Positions 21,518-32,579 of a stretch of DNA of 36,295 nucleotides are shown in pieces. The notes under the pieces are model-generated. The model made no database searches. It saw nothing but the letters and a program-made list of their open reading frames with translations, and was not told the origin of the DNA. How positions within the stretch are numbered: position 1 is the stretch's first letter; each line of letters starts with the position of its first letter. The stretch is from Suillus spraguei (lineage: Eukaryota > Basidiomycota > Agaricomycetes > Boletales > Suillaceae), in NCBI GenBank assembly GCA_016800925.1, contig JABCPU010000594.1:1-36295 (forward strand), in the 5' to 3' direction. The position numbers were made by a program, and so were the translations under genes.

Positions 21518-23463
21518 ATCAAGTAGAAGTTCTTTCGTTGCCAGCTGAAGAAGAAATTGCGCCTGTGAAATCCTGCCCCCTACAACGCTGCAGCCTGCTG
21601 ACTAAATGATATGTGTCTGTTAAATGTCGACATGCTTCGCAGAGGGTCCAGAATCAAATATTCATTTGTTGATGCTAGGTAGGTAGTATATGTCCCCATA
21701 ACGATGGCTATGAACCTATGCAATTTTATCTGGGAGGGGCCGACAAGGAGAAGCGGTCACTCGGTCAGTACGCTCACATCCTGGTGTTGGAAGACATTGA
21801 AGGAATGGTTTTCAAGACTGTGGTATGATGTAATACCCCACGGAATGATTCTATCGCCCGATGATCTAGGATGCAAATTTGTGTTATTGTAGAAGTTGTG
21901 GGTGAGTCGCCGGGACTGGGACATCTACGCGTGGTAAGTATGGATGACTCACTGCAGAAATAAGATTTTGGCTCTAATTTAATCCGAGGGTGTCTTAGGG
22001 GGCAGTCACGGTGGGTATTCCCAGTGCCACATTACCTATTGTCAGGTTACTTATGCTATATTTATTACCAACTACCTCGAGATAGAAATTTGTTTCTGCA
22101 GTGACTGTGGAAACGAGCAGTACATCAGCGTCATACGAAGCGCGCAAGAGTATCAATAACACATAACTGGTTCCACAGATCTGGGGATCACACGTTGACG
22201 TCATACTGCTTTTGGACCTATCGTCGACGCTCATATGTACGCATATAGTTTAAACTTGCTCCTCAAGCGTCAGCTTGCAGGGAATCATAGGTGCCCATTA
22301 CCTTTCTGAAGTATTTTGGCTCCCAAATCTTAGAAAGAGTACGTGTTCTTATTATAGCAGAAATCAAGACTCCAACACCGCTCAACAAGTTATCAACTTA
22401 TATTGATCACCGCCACCGCCGCACTACAGATCACGTGACTTTTTGCTCAGCGCAATGCCCACATTCAGCCTTGCCCATCTGCCTGCCGACCTGCTTGCAG
22501 TCTCCCGGAGCCCACGTACACAACCATCACCTACACCCACATCCTGTAAGTTCGCGCTGGCGCTAATGCATGATGCGTGATATCCCACGACCCTCATGCG
22601 GCTCGCCTGTAACCTCCTGGCTATTTCCTGGATTCTGGCCTCGACTGCACCGCTAACGCTTGCCATCTCTGAGATATACACCCCTTGTTCACTACGCTTT
22701 TCCGGGCAGATCGACGAATAGTGGCGACGGGTGAGGCGCTGGTTCTACCAGCGCACGGTAAGCTCCCGTCGCGTGCTGTTGAATATCCTGATCCAATCCT
22801 CCAGCGCTTTCACCTAGATTCACTACTGTACCCTAGGGCGGTGTTGAGACCCTTGATTAGCAAATATCGAGCGCTGAAGGGATTGATTACCTAGGATGAC
22901 ACGCCATAGGGTGTATAAATCCCTAGAAGCACCGTAGATGATGTATCGTGTATCTCTACGGGCCTCTACCTTAATCAGACTTTTATTTGCCTAACATACT
23001 ACTTCTTTTTAATATTCAGACGAAAAATAGACCCATCATCGACTCATCAGGTTAGATGCAAGAGCAGCCATCCGACCCCGGCACACATGGCATAACCTAC
23101 CCCCGGGATTTGGTCTTGAACTGTCACTTTCCTCCACTTTGAGCAGCGGGGGTTCACACATTTGATATTCCCGGGCTATGGTATGTTTATTATGGCTACT
23201 TCTCATCTGGTTGAAAACTCATTTCCGCAGTGATTGCCAGTGTCACGACAGTTAATGTTTTATTCAAGCTCAAGCTTGGGAGACAGCAATGGCACGATGC
23301 GGTTGTTTCAAATTTAGCTGATGGGCCTCATTTACGTATCCGATGAATTTCGGAACACTTGAAAGATAAGAGCCTATTTTCAGTCTACCATACTGACGCT
23401 CATCAGTGAAATAAAACAGTGAGTAGGATGCATACCATGATACACCCCAAAGTGATATTCAAT
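21518..23463. repeat. Upstream flank of copy D: decayed duplicated unit DNA
   Basis: No gene seen. About 21900-22345 and 22400-22680 are related to the flanks of copies B and C (see 7652 and 10902). Just before 23463, GATGCATACC.TGATACACCCCAAAGTGAT is shared almost exactly with copy B at 9261-9291 and forms the common 5' UTR/promoter-proximal block. Copy C lacks it. Confidence 0.55.
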
Positions 23464-25061
23464 AATGCGCTTGCTCCTAATCTACATCTTTCTCTAACCT
23501 CGTTGCAGTCATCCAAGCTGCGCCAACGACAAATGCAACAAATACTACTACAAGCGACAGTTTTAAAGCCGCATCATTCACCACCAGAATCCTATGGACC
23601 ATCGTTTCCAGCTCTGTTCTCAATCTTTTTGCATGCATTTACATTGCCATCCACACCAATATTCTGAGTCCCAAGGACAGCGCTAATAAAATTCTACTTC
23701 GGCGACTTGGATTATGATAATGGCCCTCATCGCTCCTGAACTGATTGTCACATGGGCTATGCGCCAGTGGTTTAGTGCCCGTCAAGTTACAAGACAGTTT
23801 GAGAAATCGGGGTATCCCAGCGTTCGTCCAGAACGGTCAAGTGAGCTAAGATTCCATTATCATGCTTTTGGGAAACTCTGCATTCCACCACTCACTATAC
23901 ATGTCCTTAGAAAAGGAGTTCTCTGGGCAACGTGAAAATCGCCTCGTAGTGCTTGCTAGAAGGGTATTATCCGTGCCGGTGTTTCTTTGGCGTTTCCCAG
24001 ATGCTCTTGCGCGCTGGATCAAAAGGTCGATTGATGCTTATCTCTCAAAGACATGAAGGTAAGCTCCACTTGAGCTCACTTAAACCTAGGCTCATGCACA
24101 TCCTCAGACAATACATGGACTCAGATGCACAGCTTCTTTGTGCTGATGGGTCGTTTCATGCTTTATATGGATGGGGAACCCTACCTCACACTGCGTCATG
24201 ATTACATTTTCAAACTGATACGTGAAGGGTGTATCGACGTCCCTGTCCTGACATCAGAGCAAATCCACGACAGGAGCAAAGGCAATGCGATATCGAAAGG
24301 ATTGATCATGCTTCAAGTGGCTTGGTTTATTATGGAGCTCATCACCCCTGTCATCTACCACCTTGAAATCACCCAGCTCGAAATTGGGACGTTCGCTTTT
24401 GCAGTTCTCAATTTCCTCACCTATGTCGTATGGTGGAACAAGCCTCTCAATGTGCAATGTCCGTATCCAGTGTAGTGGAAGTTGACCACGTCAATGCCAG
24501 AGGATTGCATTGATGAGTATGTATGCGCTCGATAATTATACCGTTGGTGATTATGTATGCCTCAGTATCCCTGCAGTAGACGCGCCCGCTGAGTATTGGA
24601 TCTTTTCTCCTGTCCTTGGCCCGATTGAGGAATTGGTGGGCTCCGATGACATTCCCACGTCTCGAAGACTCTAAGTTTCAAAATTTGATGGCAGCATCAA
24701 TCTTGGAGATTCGGACAAGACGGTTCTTAAGCTAGCTGCATTGCTTATGGCAACCATATTTGGCGGCATCCATTGTATGGCTTGGATTTTTGCCTTTGCC
24801 ACATACCAGGAACGGGTGCTATGGCGTGTGAGCGCCGTCGCTATAATTTTTACGCTCTGGCTTTGTTTTCTTTTGGATCTCACTAACGATTCAGTACCGA
24901 GAGTTGTGGTGTTTGTATATTTCTCGATTGTTATCATATCTGTGATGTTGTACATCGCAGCTCGTGCGATTCTTTTAATAATCATGTTCACCACTTTACG
25001 CGATCTTCCTTCTGACGTATACAGGGCGGTGTCGTGGATTAGTTTGGTATCGCACTTGTAG
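23464..25061 (+). pseudogene. Membrane-protein gene copy D, multiply broken
   Basis: Aligns over its whole length with copy B. Start ATG at 23464, introns about 23841-23910 and 24059-24107, and a third starting near 24517. Lesions: a 1-bp insertion and TAA in the signal peptide (IFL-stop), a 1-bp deletion near 23713 (GGATTATGATAATG for GGGATCATGATGATG), a 2-bp deletion before the second intron, TAG 24473-24475 for a Tyr codon, and TAA 24673-24675 at the codon that is TGA in copy B. The C-terminal exon is otherwise open to TAG 25061 (SLVSHL). Confidence 0.85.
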
Positions 25062-25728
25062 TATAGCTAAAGATACCTGTGATACACTTGATGCTTCTAA
25101 TGATATTCAGATGCAAATTTTGTCTGAACCCGTTTGATTTATTGATGAATCCAACATGGACGGCAGTGGAATGGGCTATTTGGTACTGCGGCTGACAAGT
25201 GGGTAGCAGCATTCCAAGTGGACGAGGAAATAGTTACGAAAGATAGGAGGCTAGGAATAAAGCGAGTGACAAGTCCAGTGTGATACCCCGGTTTGTGCAT
25301 TCTGCTTGAAGCGTTTTCCCTTTTAATCGATTGAATAGACGTGGCATGTTATTGAGGTCAGAGAGTGGGACAGAAACCTAACTCACGACTGCATTATGCA
25401 TGACCAGCTTAGTAGATGGGCGACGACCAGCACAATAACGGTAAAACGGAAAGTATTAAAATTTAACAATATCAATTCGGAAAGATGTGTACTGGGACGC
25501 AGATCAGACAGGGCGTTAAGGGTGACCTGGCAGACTGACGAGGAGGCGACCTAGGGGAAATGTACGTACTATTTAGTAATGGTGAAATCAACAGCTACGT
25601 GATCAGTTTTCCTGAAAGCTACTCGTTCTAGATTTGTTTGGCAGCCTTAATTATATCTGTCTGAGAGGACGTGTGTCGTGCTCCGCAGCATGCAGAAGTG
25701 ACGGGCCTGGCCTGATCGAAACTTCGGT
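25062..25728. other. Downstream flank of copy D, no gene seen
   Basis: About 25130-25240 repeats the downstream flank of copy C (GGGTAGCAGCATTCC.AGTGGACGAGG). The rest shows no recognised gene or repeat. Confidence 0.5.
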
Positions 25729-26418
25729 GTTTTCTGGAATTACAGGAGTCACTCTTCAAATGACGCAACTATATAGCAGCTGTGTGAGACGTGGAACTCT
25801 TCAATTGATCAATTGGAGGTGTGGAACCAAAAGGTCATTAGGCTACAGCGGGAGAAAATCGCATTCTCTCTGGAAAGACGGAGGCCCAGGTCTGCCATTA
25901 TGAATACGTCAGAATTCTTGGAATCCGCATCAGATCCGACTAGGCCAGACCGAGACCGATGATCTTGGAGGCATTCATTGAGCGTCGACGTCCACAATAG
26001 GGAGTACTTCGACGCACTTTCAGGTGATCACTTGATCCACGTTGCAGATAATCGATAACGACTTCCTTAAAGTACCACAGTTTACTGGATTCGCCACCAA
26101 AATCGTCTCCCACAGCTCGCCCATACCCCTTGCGAGAATATGACTGACACGAATAACTCCCCTGCGGTTCCAAATGCTATCATACATGTGATCGATCCAG
26201 ACCGGGAAAAAACGTTCCGTGCTCTAGCAGCCACCAGTGGATACCTCAAAGCGCAGAGTCGGAACAAAATTCTTTTAAAATGCACGCAGTGTGAAACGGA
26301 AATGGAGAAACCTCGGAATGCTCAAAGGTCAGTAATGGTATATATCTAGATACTGTTGCGGGAATTCATCTAGTATCGCAAATCGCTTTAGTGTAGAAGC
26401 GTTTTATATTGCTCACCA
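25729..26418. repeat. Right copy of the 0.65-kb direct repeat
   Basis: Same orientation as 20793-21455, about 4.9 kb apart. It supplies the 5' flank, exon 1, intron 1 and exon 2 of the MYND gene. Its left part is the presumed hydrolase promoter region, here without a hydrolase gene. Confidence 0.85.
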
Positions 26419-27605
26419 GAGGTAGGCTTTGCCACTGGAACGACATTGAAGTCTGAGCACTGACGCCATGCATATGTAGTGCCAGAGGAAAAACTGGTGA
26501 GAGCACTGCCTACGATCGACACAGATCAAAACCTCACCCCAGATCGCACACTTCATGACAGGCCCACCCACAAACGGATATGCCACGAAGTCGAACACTC
26601 CTCAGGAGTACTCAAACTTGTTCGGATGTTCAGCGTAAACCCACTGCTCATGATGTACCTCAAAGTCGCCATCGTTCTCGACTGTAACGTGCTCAACAAT
26701 CCCCGGATCGGATTCGAGGTGCCGTTCATAGCAAGCGTTGATATTGGCTTTGAGCCAAGCGACATTTTCGACTTTGTTGGATTATATTTCGACGACAAGA
26801 TCGTTCGGGAGAAACTCCAAGGGATGGTGCAAGTCAACGCGTTGACTCCGTGGTACCCGGGTATGCATGGTGGGCGTCCCCTCACACCGCAGCGACTGAA
26901 CCAATGGCGCGAGATCCGAGCAAAGCACAATGCAGAGGGTTACACCAAAGATCCTGTCGGACTCTTAGATTTCTCCTCTTCGGGGCTCTCGAACAACAAT
27001 AGAACGGTGACGTACGCAATAAGTGTCGGGTGTCATATACCCCCTGTCATTCTTGAGATGGCGATGGAACGTGAGCCCTTCGTACGCGTCTGTCCACTCG
27101 CGGGCACTCGGTTCAAGCAGCCCATGAACGCTATGACGTGTCTAGAGTAGGTCCTCCGTTCACATTTCCAGGATGTTAGCAATGGAACCCCTTATAATTA
27201 CCCTGCGCAGGTATATCAATATACATATTCGGGCGGATACGCAGAACCAGTTGCGTTTACGGTCCGAGATGACAGAGCAAGACAAAGAAATTATCCGGGC
27301 AGCAGGTCGCGACGATGACGACGTCCCCGCTCGTGTTCTCAAAGAGAAGATGGAAAGAGAAATCATGTATAACAACATCGTTAGACAGAACCAAGGCGCT
27401 CGCAGCCCAGATACACATCGAGCGAGGCAAAAGATGAGGTGAGACTTTAAGAACTAACATCCGGAATCATATGCTGACTAAGCAATGGAGACCCCGACGT
27501 AGTCCCTGCCCTTTTTGCGGGACTTGGGTCTGCAAGGGTCTTGCGACTCCCATCACTCAACCTAAAGTCCGCGTGTGCGTGTGGGATGGCGAAAAAGGGC
27601 AGTGA
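26140..27605 (+). pseudogene. MYND-type zinc-finger protein, six exons, one base missing in exon 1
   Basis: Exons 26140-26327, 26392-26421, 26480-26496, 26562-27146, 27211-27438 and 27491-27605. Spliced, the finger reads KCTQC...(K)CSKCRSVLYCSPECQRKNWPTHKRIC, spread over four exons: a full set of MYND ligands. A large conserved C-terminal region follows (SNPLL-type start, VQVNALTPWYPGMHGG, INIHIRADTQNQLRLR, EIIRAAG) and a Cys-rich tail CPFCGTWVC. MYND fingers bind proline-rich partners; the rest is an uncharacterised fungal region. One A is missing near 26315 (CGGAATGC, against CGGAAATGC in the fragment at 21350), which breaks the frame before the second Cys pair. With it restored the model sums to 315 codons. 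It could be a true lesion or a base error. The last exon could instead start at 27483. Confidence 0.75.
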
Positions 27606-28050
27606 GTCTAATGGCACAATGTGAGTTTATACGTTTCCGGTGATTTGTCACAAGTGCTGCTTTCTGAGATTTGCGCTAGCAGTTAGAAGGAAAGTCACAA
27701 GAGCCTTCTCTCCTGTGAATTCAACGCATACTCGTAGGTATAGTGATTGTAACATACACAAGCAATGCGGGATCATTCGGTGGTGTGATCTTGTTTGGGA
27801 GCTGGAGGTCCATCTTTGATTGTCAAACTTTGTCAAATTTAGCTGCATGTACAAATGGGAGGCATAATTGTGACTATCACTGTGAGTACTAGCCGACTGA
27901 AAGATCAAGAAATGTGAGGATAAGAGCGGCATCTATAGTACGAGTGACCGAGTGAGCACTTGAAGCATTGTAACATATCGCAATGAGATGCGCGAGAGAA
28001 AAACTAACACCGAATTCTGTGGAAGGACCTATATATCTGAATAGATGTGT
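27606..28050. other. Gap between MYND gene and terpene synthase 3' end
   Basis: Convergent intergenic DNA. No gene, tRNA or repeat recognised. Confidence 0.5.
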
Positions 28051-29357
28051 TCATGCGATTATGCATTTGGCCTTTGGCAATAGCGGAACAAGCCTAGTTT
28101 GCTGTATTTCCGGGCCCCTTGTACCAAAGTACCTGCAAATCCGATCGAGTTAAATGATAGTTTATCCCAATGAGAAATTCGTATGACCTTTGTCCCTCGT
28201 AGCTCCAACAAGTATCCGCTCGAGGCCAGATTGCTATCCCGTCAAGATACTCCTTGACTAGGACATCGACAGAAGCTCCCCATGAGGGGACCTTTGCAAG
28301 ACCGTCAATGAATCGTTTCTGAAGTTCAGCGTGATAATGTGCTGCCCAAGCTATCGCGCCGCCTATGTCAAGGCCAAGTTCCAGCATGATAGTGCTGATC
28401 AAGTTATGGCCATCGCTCCCAGCTGCTTGCTCTTTGTTGTACGAAACTATGTCCTGTGAAAGTTATTAGCAGATCGTAAGCCAGGACATTTCAATGCTAG
28501 TTTACATTGCCAATTATAATCATGTCTGTGCTGCATTCAACGAGTTCTACAATCGCAGGATGATAGAATGCTTCATCAGGAAGATCCATCCCCATTTCAC
28601 ATATTGCGAAAGATGGTGTTGCGCCAATAGTAAGCCGCCGAAGCTTGAGGTAGTCATCAATACTGCGCATATGACCTTGTTCACGATCAAGAGCCTCAAC
28701 AACTACTGAATGAAGGTATGCAGTAAAGGTTTCAAGGAAGTGACGTTGAGAAGACAGGCTTGCAGTCTTGATGGCACGAGCCCAAAATCTATGCAGAAAT
28801 TCCTTAGAATTCAGAAGACGATCGTTAAACACTTCGGGAGCACTTACTGTCGTGCGATTTCACCAATGATGGATTCGCCTTCTGGTCGTATCTTGTGAGG
28901 ATTGTGTAGGGCGTCTATCACGAGGTCCACTATATCCTTGGTGACTGCCCCGTTTTCGTTGTCGGTATACTCCTCCAGAAGGAAGAAAACGTTCATTAAT
29001 TCACAGCCGATTCGAATGTGTTCTAGTTTATCAGGATGGATGCAGTCAGGATTCTATGGTGCGTGAATTATTGGAGGTCAAACACGAACCTCGCGGTGCA
29101 TTAGGATAAGCCAATGCTACCAGGCGGGCTATAGGCACAGTGCATGTCAATCGTCGAAATTGAGGGCTAGCAACATAATTCGAACCAAAATCACATTTAT
29201 CGAATGCTGCCTGTGACTCAGGACTCAGAGCCCTGAAATCACGGAACGAAGCACCGACTTCAGCTTTGACATCTTCAAAATGCGGATTGATGGCACGAGG
29301 CCAGGGCCAGTTGATCATGGTATCTGGGAGGTATATCATCTTTGGGCGAGCATCCAT
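28051..29357 (-). CDS. Sesquiterpene synthase (class I terpene cyclase), complete, six exons
   Basis: Cyclises farnesyl diphosphate, releasing diphosphate with Mg2+. Exons (high to low) 29357-29186, 29128-29090, 29022-28848, 28788-28506, 28453-28188 and 28132-28051 sum to 339 codons, a usual length. The five introns are 57, 67, 59, 52 and 55 nt. Visible: LPDTMINWPWPRAINPHFE at the N terminus, the Asp-rich motif as FFLLEEYTDNE (first acid Glu where Asp is common), the NSE triad as NDIVSYNKE, and the RY pair as WSYEGQRYFG, which appears only after removing the last intron. Start is ATG 29357; a TTG three codons upstream is not needed. Product cannot be told from sequence. A broken P450 lies 3.2 kb upstream on the same strand. 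Confidence 0.92.
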
Positions 29358-31541
29358 AGCTACCAAAAATTATTTTGCTGTGAGGAGTGAATGCTTGAAA
29401 GAGGGGGGAAATTGTTGCTGATAGTTTAGGGCTGTAGCAGAACATATATACCTGCGACCCAGGTCAGAATTGGTCTACTTCACGTACTTCCGCAACCAAG
29501 ATACGCACTTACCGCACTGTTGGTAGCAGATGTCATCAAGTGGTGCATGATTGTGCCATTAGTGATCAAGTTGCGAAGGTACTGTCACCCTTGTGAAGAT
29601 CCGAAATATTGGTTAACATGATGCTAACCCATAGTAGTTTGTCTTTCCTATATTGTGACTGTTGTAGGCTGCTTTCAAATATTGCAACGGCAGCTGTTTC
29701 AGTTATTACCACTTCAAGCTGCAGATATTAGAGTGCGGGGATCAGCACCCACGCAACTAAGATGAAATTAGAAACAAAGTCCTAGTCGATGATGAAAATT
29801 CAGACGAGGGCAATTAACTGAACACACGATAATGTTACTTCCCTCAAACATCACCTACATCGAATAGGAAAAATGGCTCACCGCATTACCCGGTATCCTC
29901 TAACGTGGACAAAACGATATATCACTTCCTCTGCGACTGCCTCAATATGTATGTGAACGCGACTTACTGAGGTGATGGCACATATATCATCTGCAGCGAA
30001 GTGAGGATGAGACGTGTTGTCAATGGCAAGTCAATAACGCCAGTCGACTCCAAGGCAGCCAAGGCGCACCATCATACACTCTGAGACAAAAAGGGAGACG
30101 CGCATTCATTGCCGTCCACGTCGCTATCGGATAATCAGTCAGTCATCTGTGATCATCACGCCAATTAAGATTCAACACACGTTATAACAGCGCCAACACC
30201 CTACTGACTCCTCTGCCCTTCCCGCAGCTTTCCTTGTGCACAAAGCACTCCATGGGGTGGTGGAGTACGCGTTTTTATGCGTACGTATGACAGTGCATAC
30301 CTACCTGCATTATTACGATAGACGAAGCAAATGACGAAACATATCCAATAGGATCTCCGGCCAAGGATCGCTCTGATGTAAACTTGACAATGTGATCAAC
30401 AAACCATACTAAAAAAAAAACAAGGTTGAAAACCGTGCCTGCAACTATCCGGACGCCTTAGTGATCATGCGAGAAGTTAAGTGATTCAAGTCCCCGATAG
30501 TGAAAGTTTTCCAGGAAACGACATGAAGTTGTTGGTACAAGGACTCGGAATGAACCGCTCGATCTAAGAACGGATTTCTAGCTCGAGAAATAGATGACCT
30601 TGGTTAGATAAAGGCAAGTTATAGATTGTCTTCAACTTGTAATATTTCTGTTGCGGGGCTGCTTTTGAAACGAAGTAGGTCACGGAAACTAAAGCCATTT
30701 CCGTTTGCAAAGTTTTTGCTACCACCATGTTGAGTTATAATCCGGCGAGGAACGACACCAGGGAGTGGGAGACTGGCGCCCGCACCGCTAACACGACGAT
30801 GGAAATAAAGATTCCTAGGCCTGAGAAGTTGTGGTGAGTAAATAGATACCCGAAAAAGGAATGATAATCTAGAATCAGAAAAATCAGAATGTACATGTGG
30901 ACGATCACGAACCATGCATTGACTCGGTTTCAGATAAAAATACGTGTATTCAATCCCAGCGATCGCTGGCCAGGGTTTCGATCAAGTTTCGATCTGGTGG
31001 ACATAGCATGGGTACTACATCATACTCCGAGCGGTCCCGGGAATGACACCATCGGTTGCGCCTACGGTGTATGTAAGTATTCCCGGTTCGTAAATTTCCA
31101 CCCAAGCGTAACAGTCGAGCTAAAAAAAGCCTTGTAGTAGTAGCAAGAAGTGAGTTGTATAGATGGGATTGCCATAATGATTGTGCTAAAGTTCCCCACA
31201 AGATGGATGACAATTGGGTACTCCCGTTCACGAGGGATGCCGAGCAGAGACCGACACGGAAGTTGAAACTGGATTGTTATCTGAGTACGGATCCACAAGC
31301 CGATGATATGACTTCAAAAAAGAGCGTCGTGAGAGGGGCGTAGTGAAAGGGTGGTAGGCAACTGTGCCGCAACTTCGGGCTCGAGAGAACATTGATCATG
31401 GTGTTGCGATTTTTTTTGCTTCAGAGCGAGTCCGTTGGGAGGTGTTGCGAATCATACACCATTAATACGCCTCACTGTTTGCTCGTTATGTTCCTTTCAT
31501 CAAACGACCGCTGCCCTCTGTATCTCGCCGGTTAGCCTTTC
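29358..31541. other. Gene-poor stretch upstream of the terpene synthase
   Basis: The synthase promoter must lie in the first few hundred bases. No further gene recognised. Open frames such as 30619-30915 (minus) lack family resemblance. A small palindrome GTACGC-8-GCGTAC lies near 30265, and a short A-run near 30411 could be a retrosequence tail, but nothing next to it supports that. Confidence 0.5.
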
Positions 31542-31543
31542 TA

Positions 31544-32301
31544 CAGTCGACTTGCTCATAATGTATAGCGATGGGAACGGCCCTTTTTCTATACAATAGA
31601 CATATACACTACCAAATAATTCCCACGGTGCGCAACACATGCCGCCTCAAGCTTTTCGCACAGCGGAATCAGTTCAATAGCACAGACCTTGGGTGGATCA
31701 TCCTCATCATCTGATTCCACTTCAACCAGCTCCCCACTCCTAATTGCTTGCCGGCGCTGAACTTCTGCAACAATTGCATCGTCATCTTCATAAGCAGTTA
31801 CTTCCTCAACATTCTTCTCTTGTTGAGGATCGAGAATCTCGTCAGCAGTCAGTGGTCCACCAATGATCCGTCTCCGTGTTGTAAGCTCCTCTATAGACTT
31901 CATCAATTCATGTTCGAGAGTATTGAGCTGAGGTGCCTTGGGGAGAGGCAGAATTTTGACAACAAGCCCAGTTCTTTGACATGCAGCTGATGCATTTCCG
32001 CTTGTATGGGGCAAGTTTTGGACGTAACTGGCGTTTCTTAGGGCTGCGCACCATTGGGATTAGAATAAATATAAATTAGTCATCTTAAACTGTTGTTATG
32101 CATTAACCTCCGGCGACTCAGCAGTAGTCCTACTCGGTACAGACTATATCTCATAATGTATATCGGACCTTCAAAGGCTATACATTATACATTATACAAT
32201 TTTCTGGGCGTCTACCCGCATACCACGACGGGAACTGCCAAAAGTCGATACAATATGAGATTTATACACTACTAACGTACACATTATGAGCAAGTCGACT
32301 G
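31544..32301 (-). mobile_element. Pogo/Tc1-like DNA transposon, internally deleted, TIRs intact
   Basis: CAGTCGACTTGCTCATAATGT at 31544-31564 is the exact reverse complement of 32281-32301, giving 21-bp perfect terminal inverted repeats that start CAGT. A TA dinucleotide flanks each end (31542-31543, 32302-32303), as expected for Tc1/mariner/pogo insertion. The 758-bp element is too short for a transposase and holds only a transposase C-terminal remnant on the minus strand. It could be moved in trans by a full-length relative. The perfect repeats suggest a recent insertion. Confidence 0.88.
31589..32014 (-). pseudogene. C-terminal fragment of a pogo/Tigger-type transposase
   Basis: A 141-residue open frame. 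It reads LNTLEHELMKSIEELTTRRRI, then GPLTADEILDPQQEK, an acidic stretch VEVESDDEDDPP and LIPLCEKLEAACVAHRGN. From memory this resembles the region behind the DDE catalytic domain in basidiomycete pogo/Tigger (CENP-B-like) transposases. The DNA-binding and DDE domains are absent. The independent evidence is that it lies inside an element with TIRs and TA duplication. Confidence 0.6.
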
Positions 32302-32579
32302 TACTACCATTTCATCATCACTTTCTCAATCCAAGAACTCCCAAACCAGCAAAACAGCGTGATGAAGACTGACCAAGTTTTCGTCAATCTCAGGATTGTC
32401 GCATTGTAATTTGTGTAACGAAGCGCGTACATCCGGCTTTCCATACGGACGTGAATGAAGAAAGATACATAGTCGACTGTATTACACGAGTTAGGCTTGA
32501 ACCTATGATAAGAGACCTAGAAGGATGAACAATTTTATGATTTTCCCCCCGCCCTCAAGTGGTGATCAATCAAGGCTTC

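Noticed and set aside
26479..26561. Apparent N terminus (PEEKLVRALPTIDTDQ) of the frame starting at GTG 26479
   Set aside because: The frame has no ATG there. Treating 26497-26561 as an intron completes a MYND finger (CQRKNWPTHKRIC), so these residues are intronic.
28133..28187. Terpene synthase C terminus lacking the RY pair (QRSYEF...)
   Set aside because: This is readthrough of a 55-nt intron. Splicing restores QRYFG and a longer C terminus.
30619..30915. 98-codon minus-strand frame as a gene
   Set aside because: No family resemblance, no splice context and no conserved motif.
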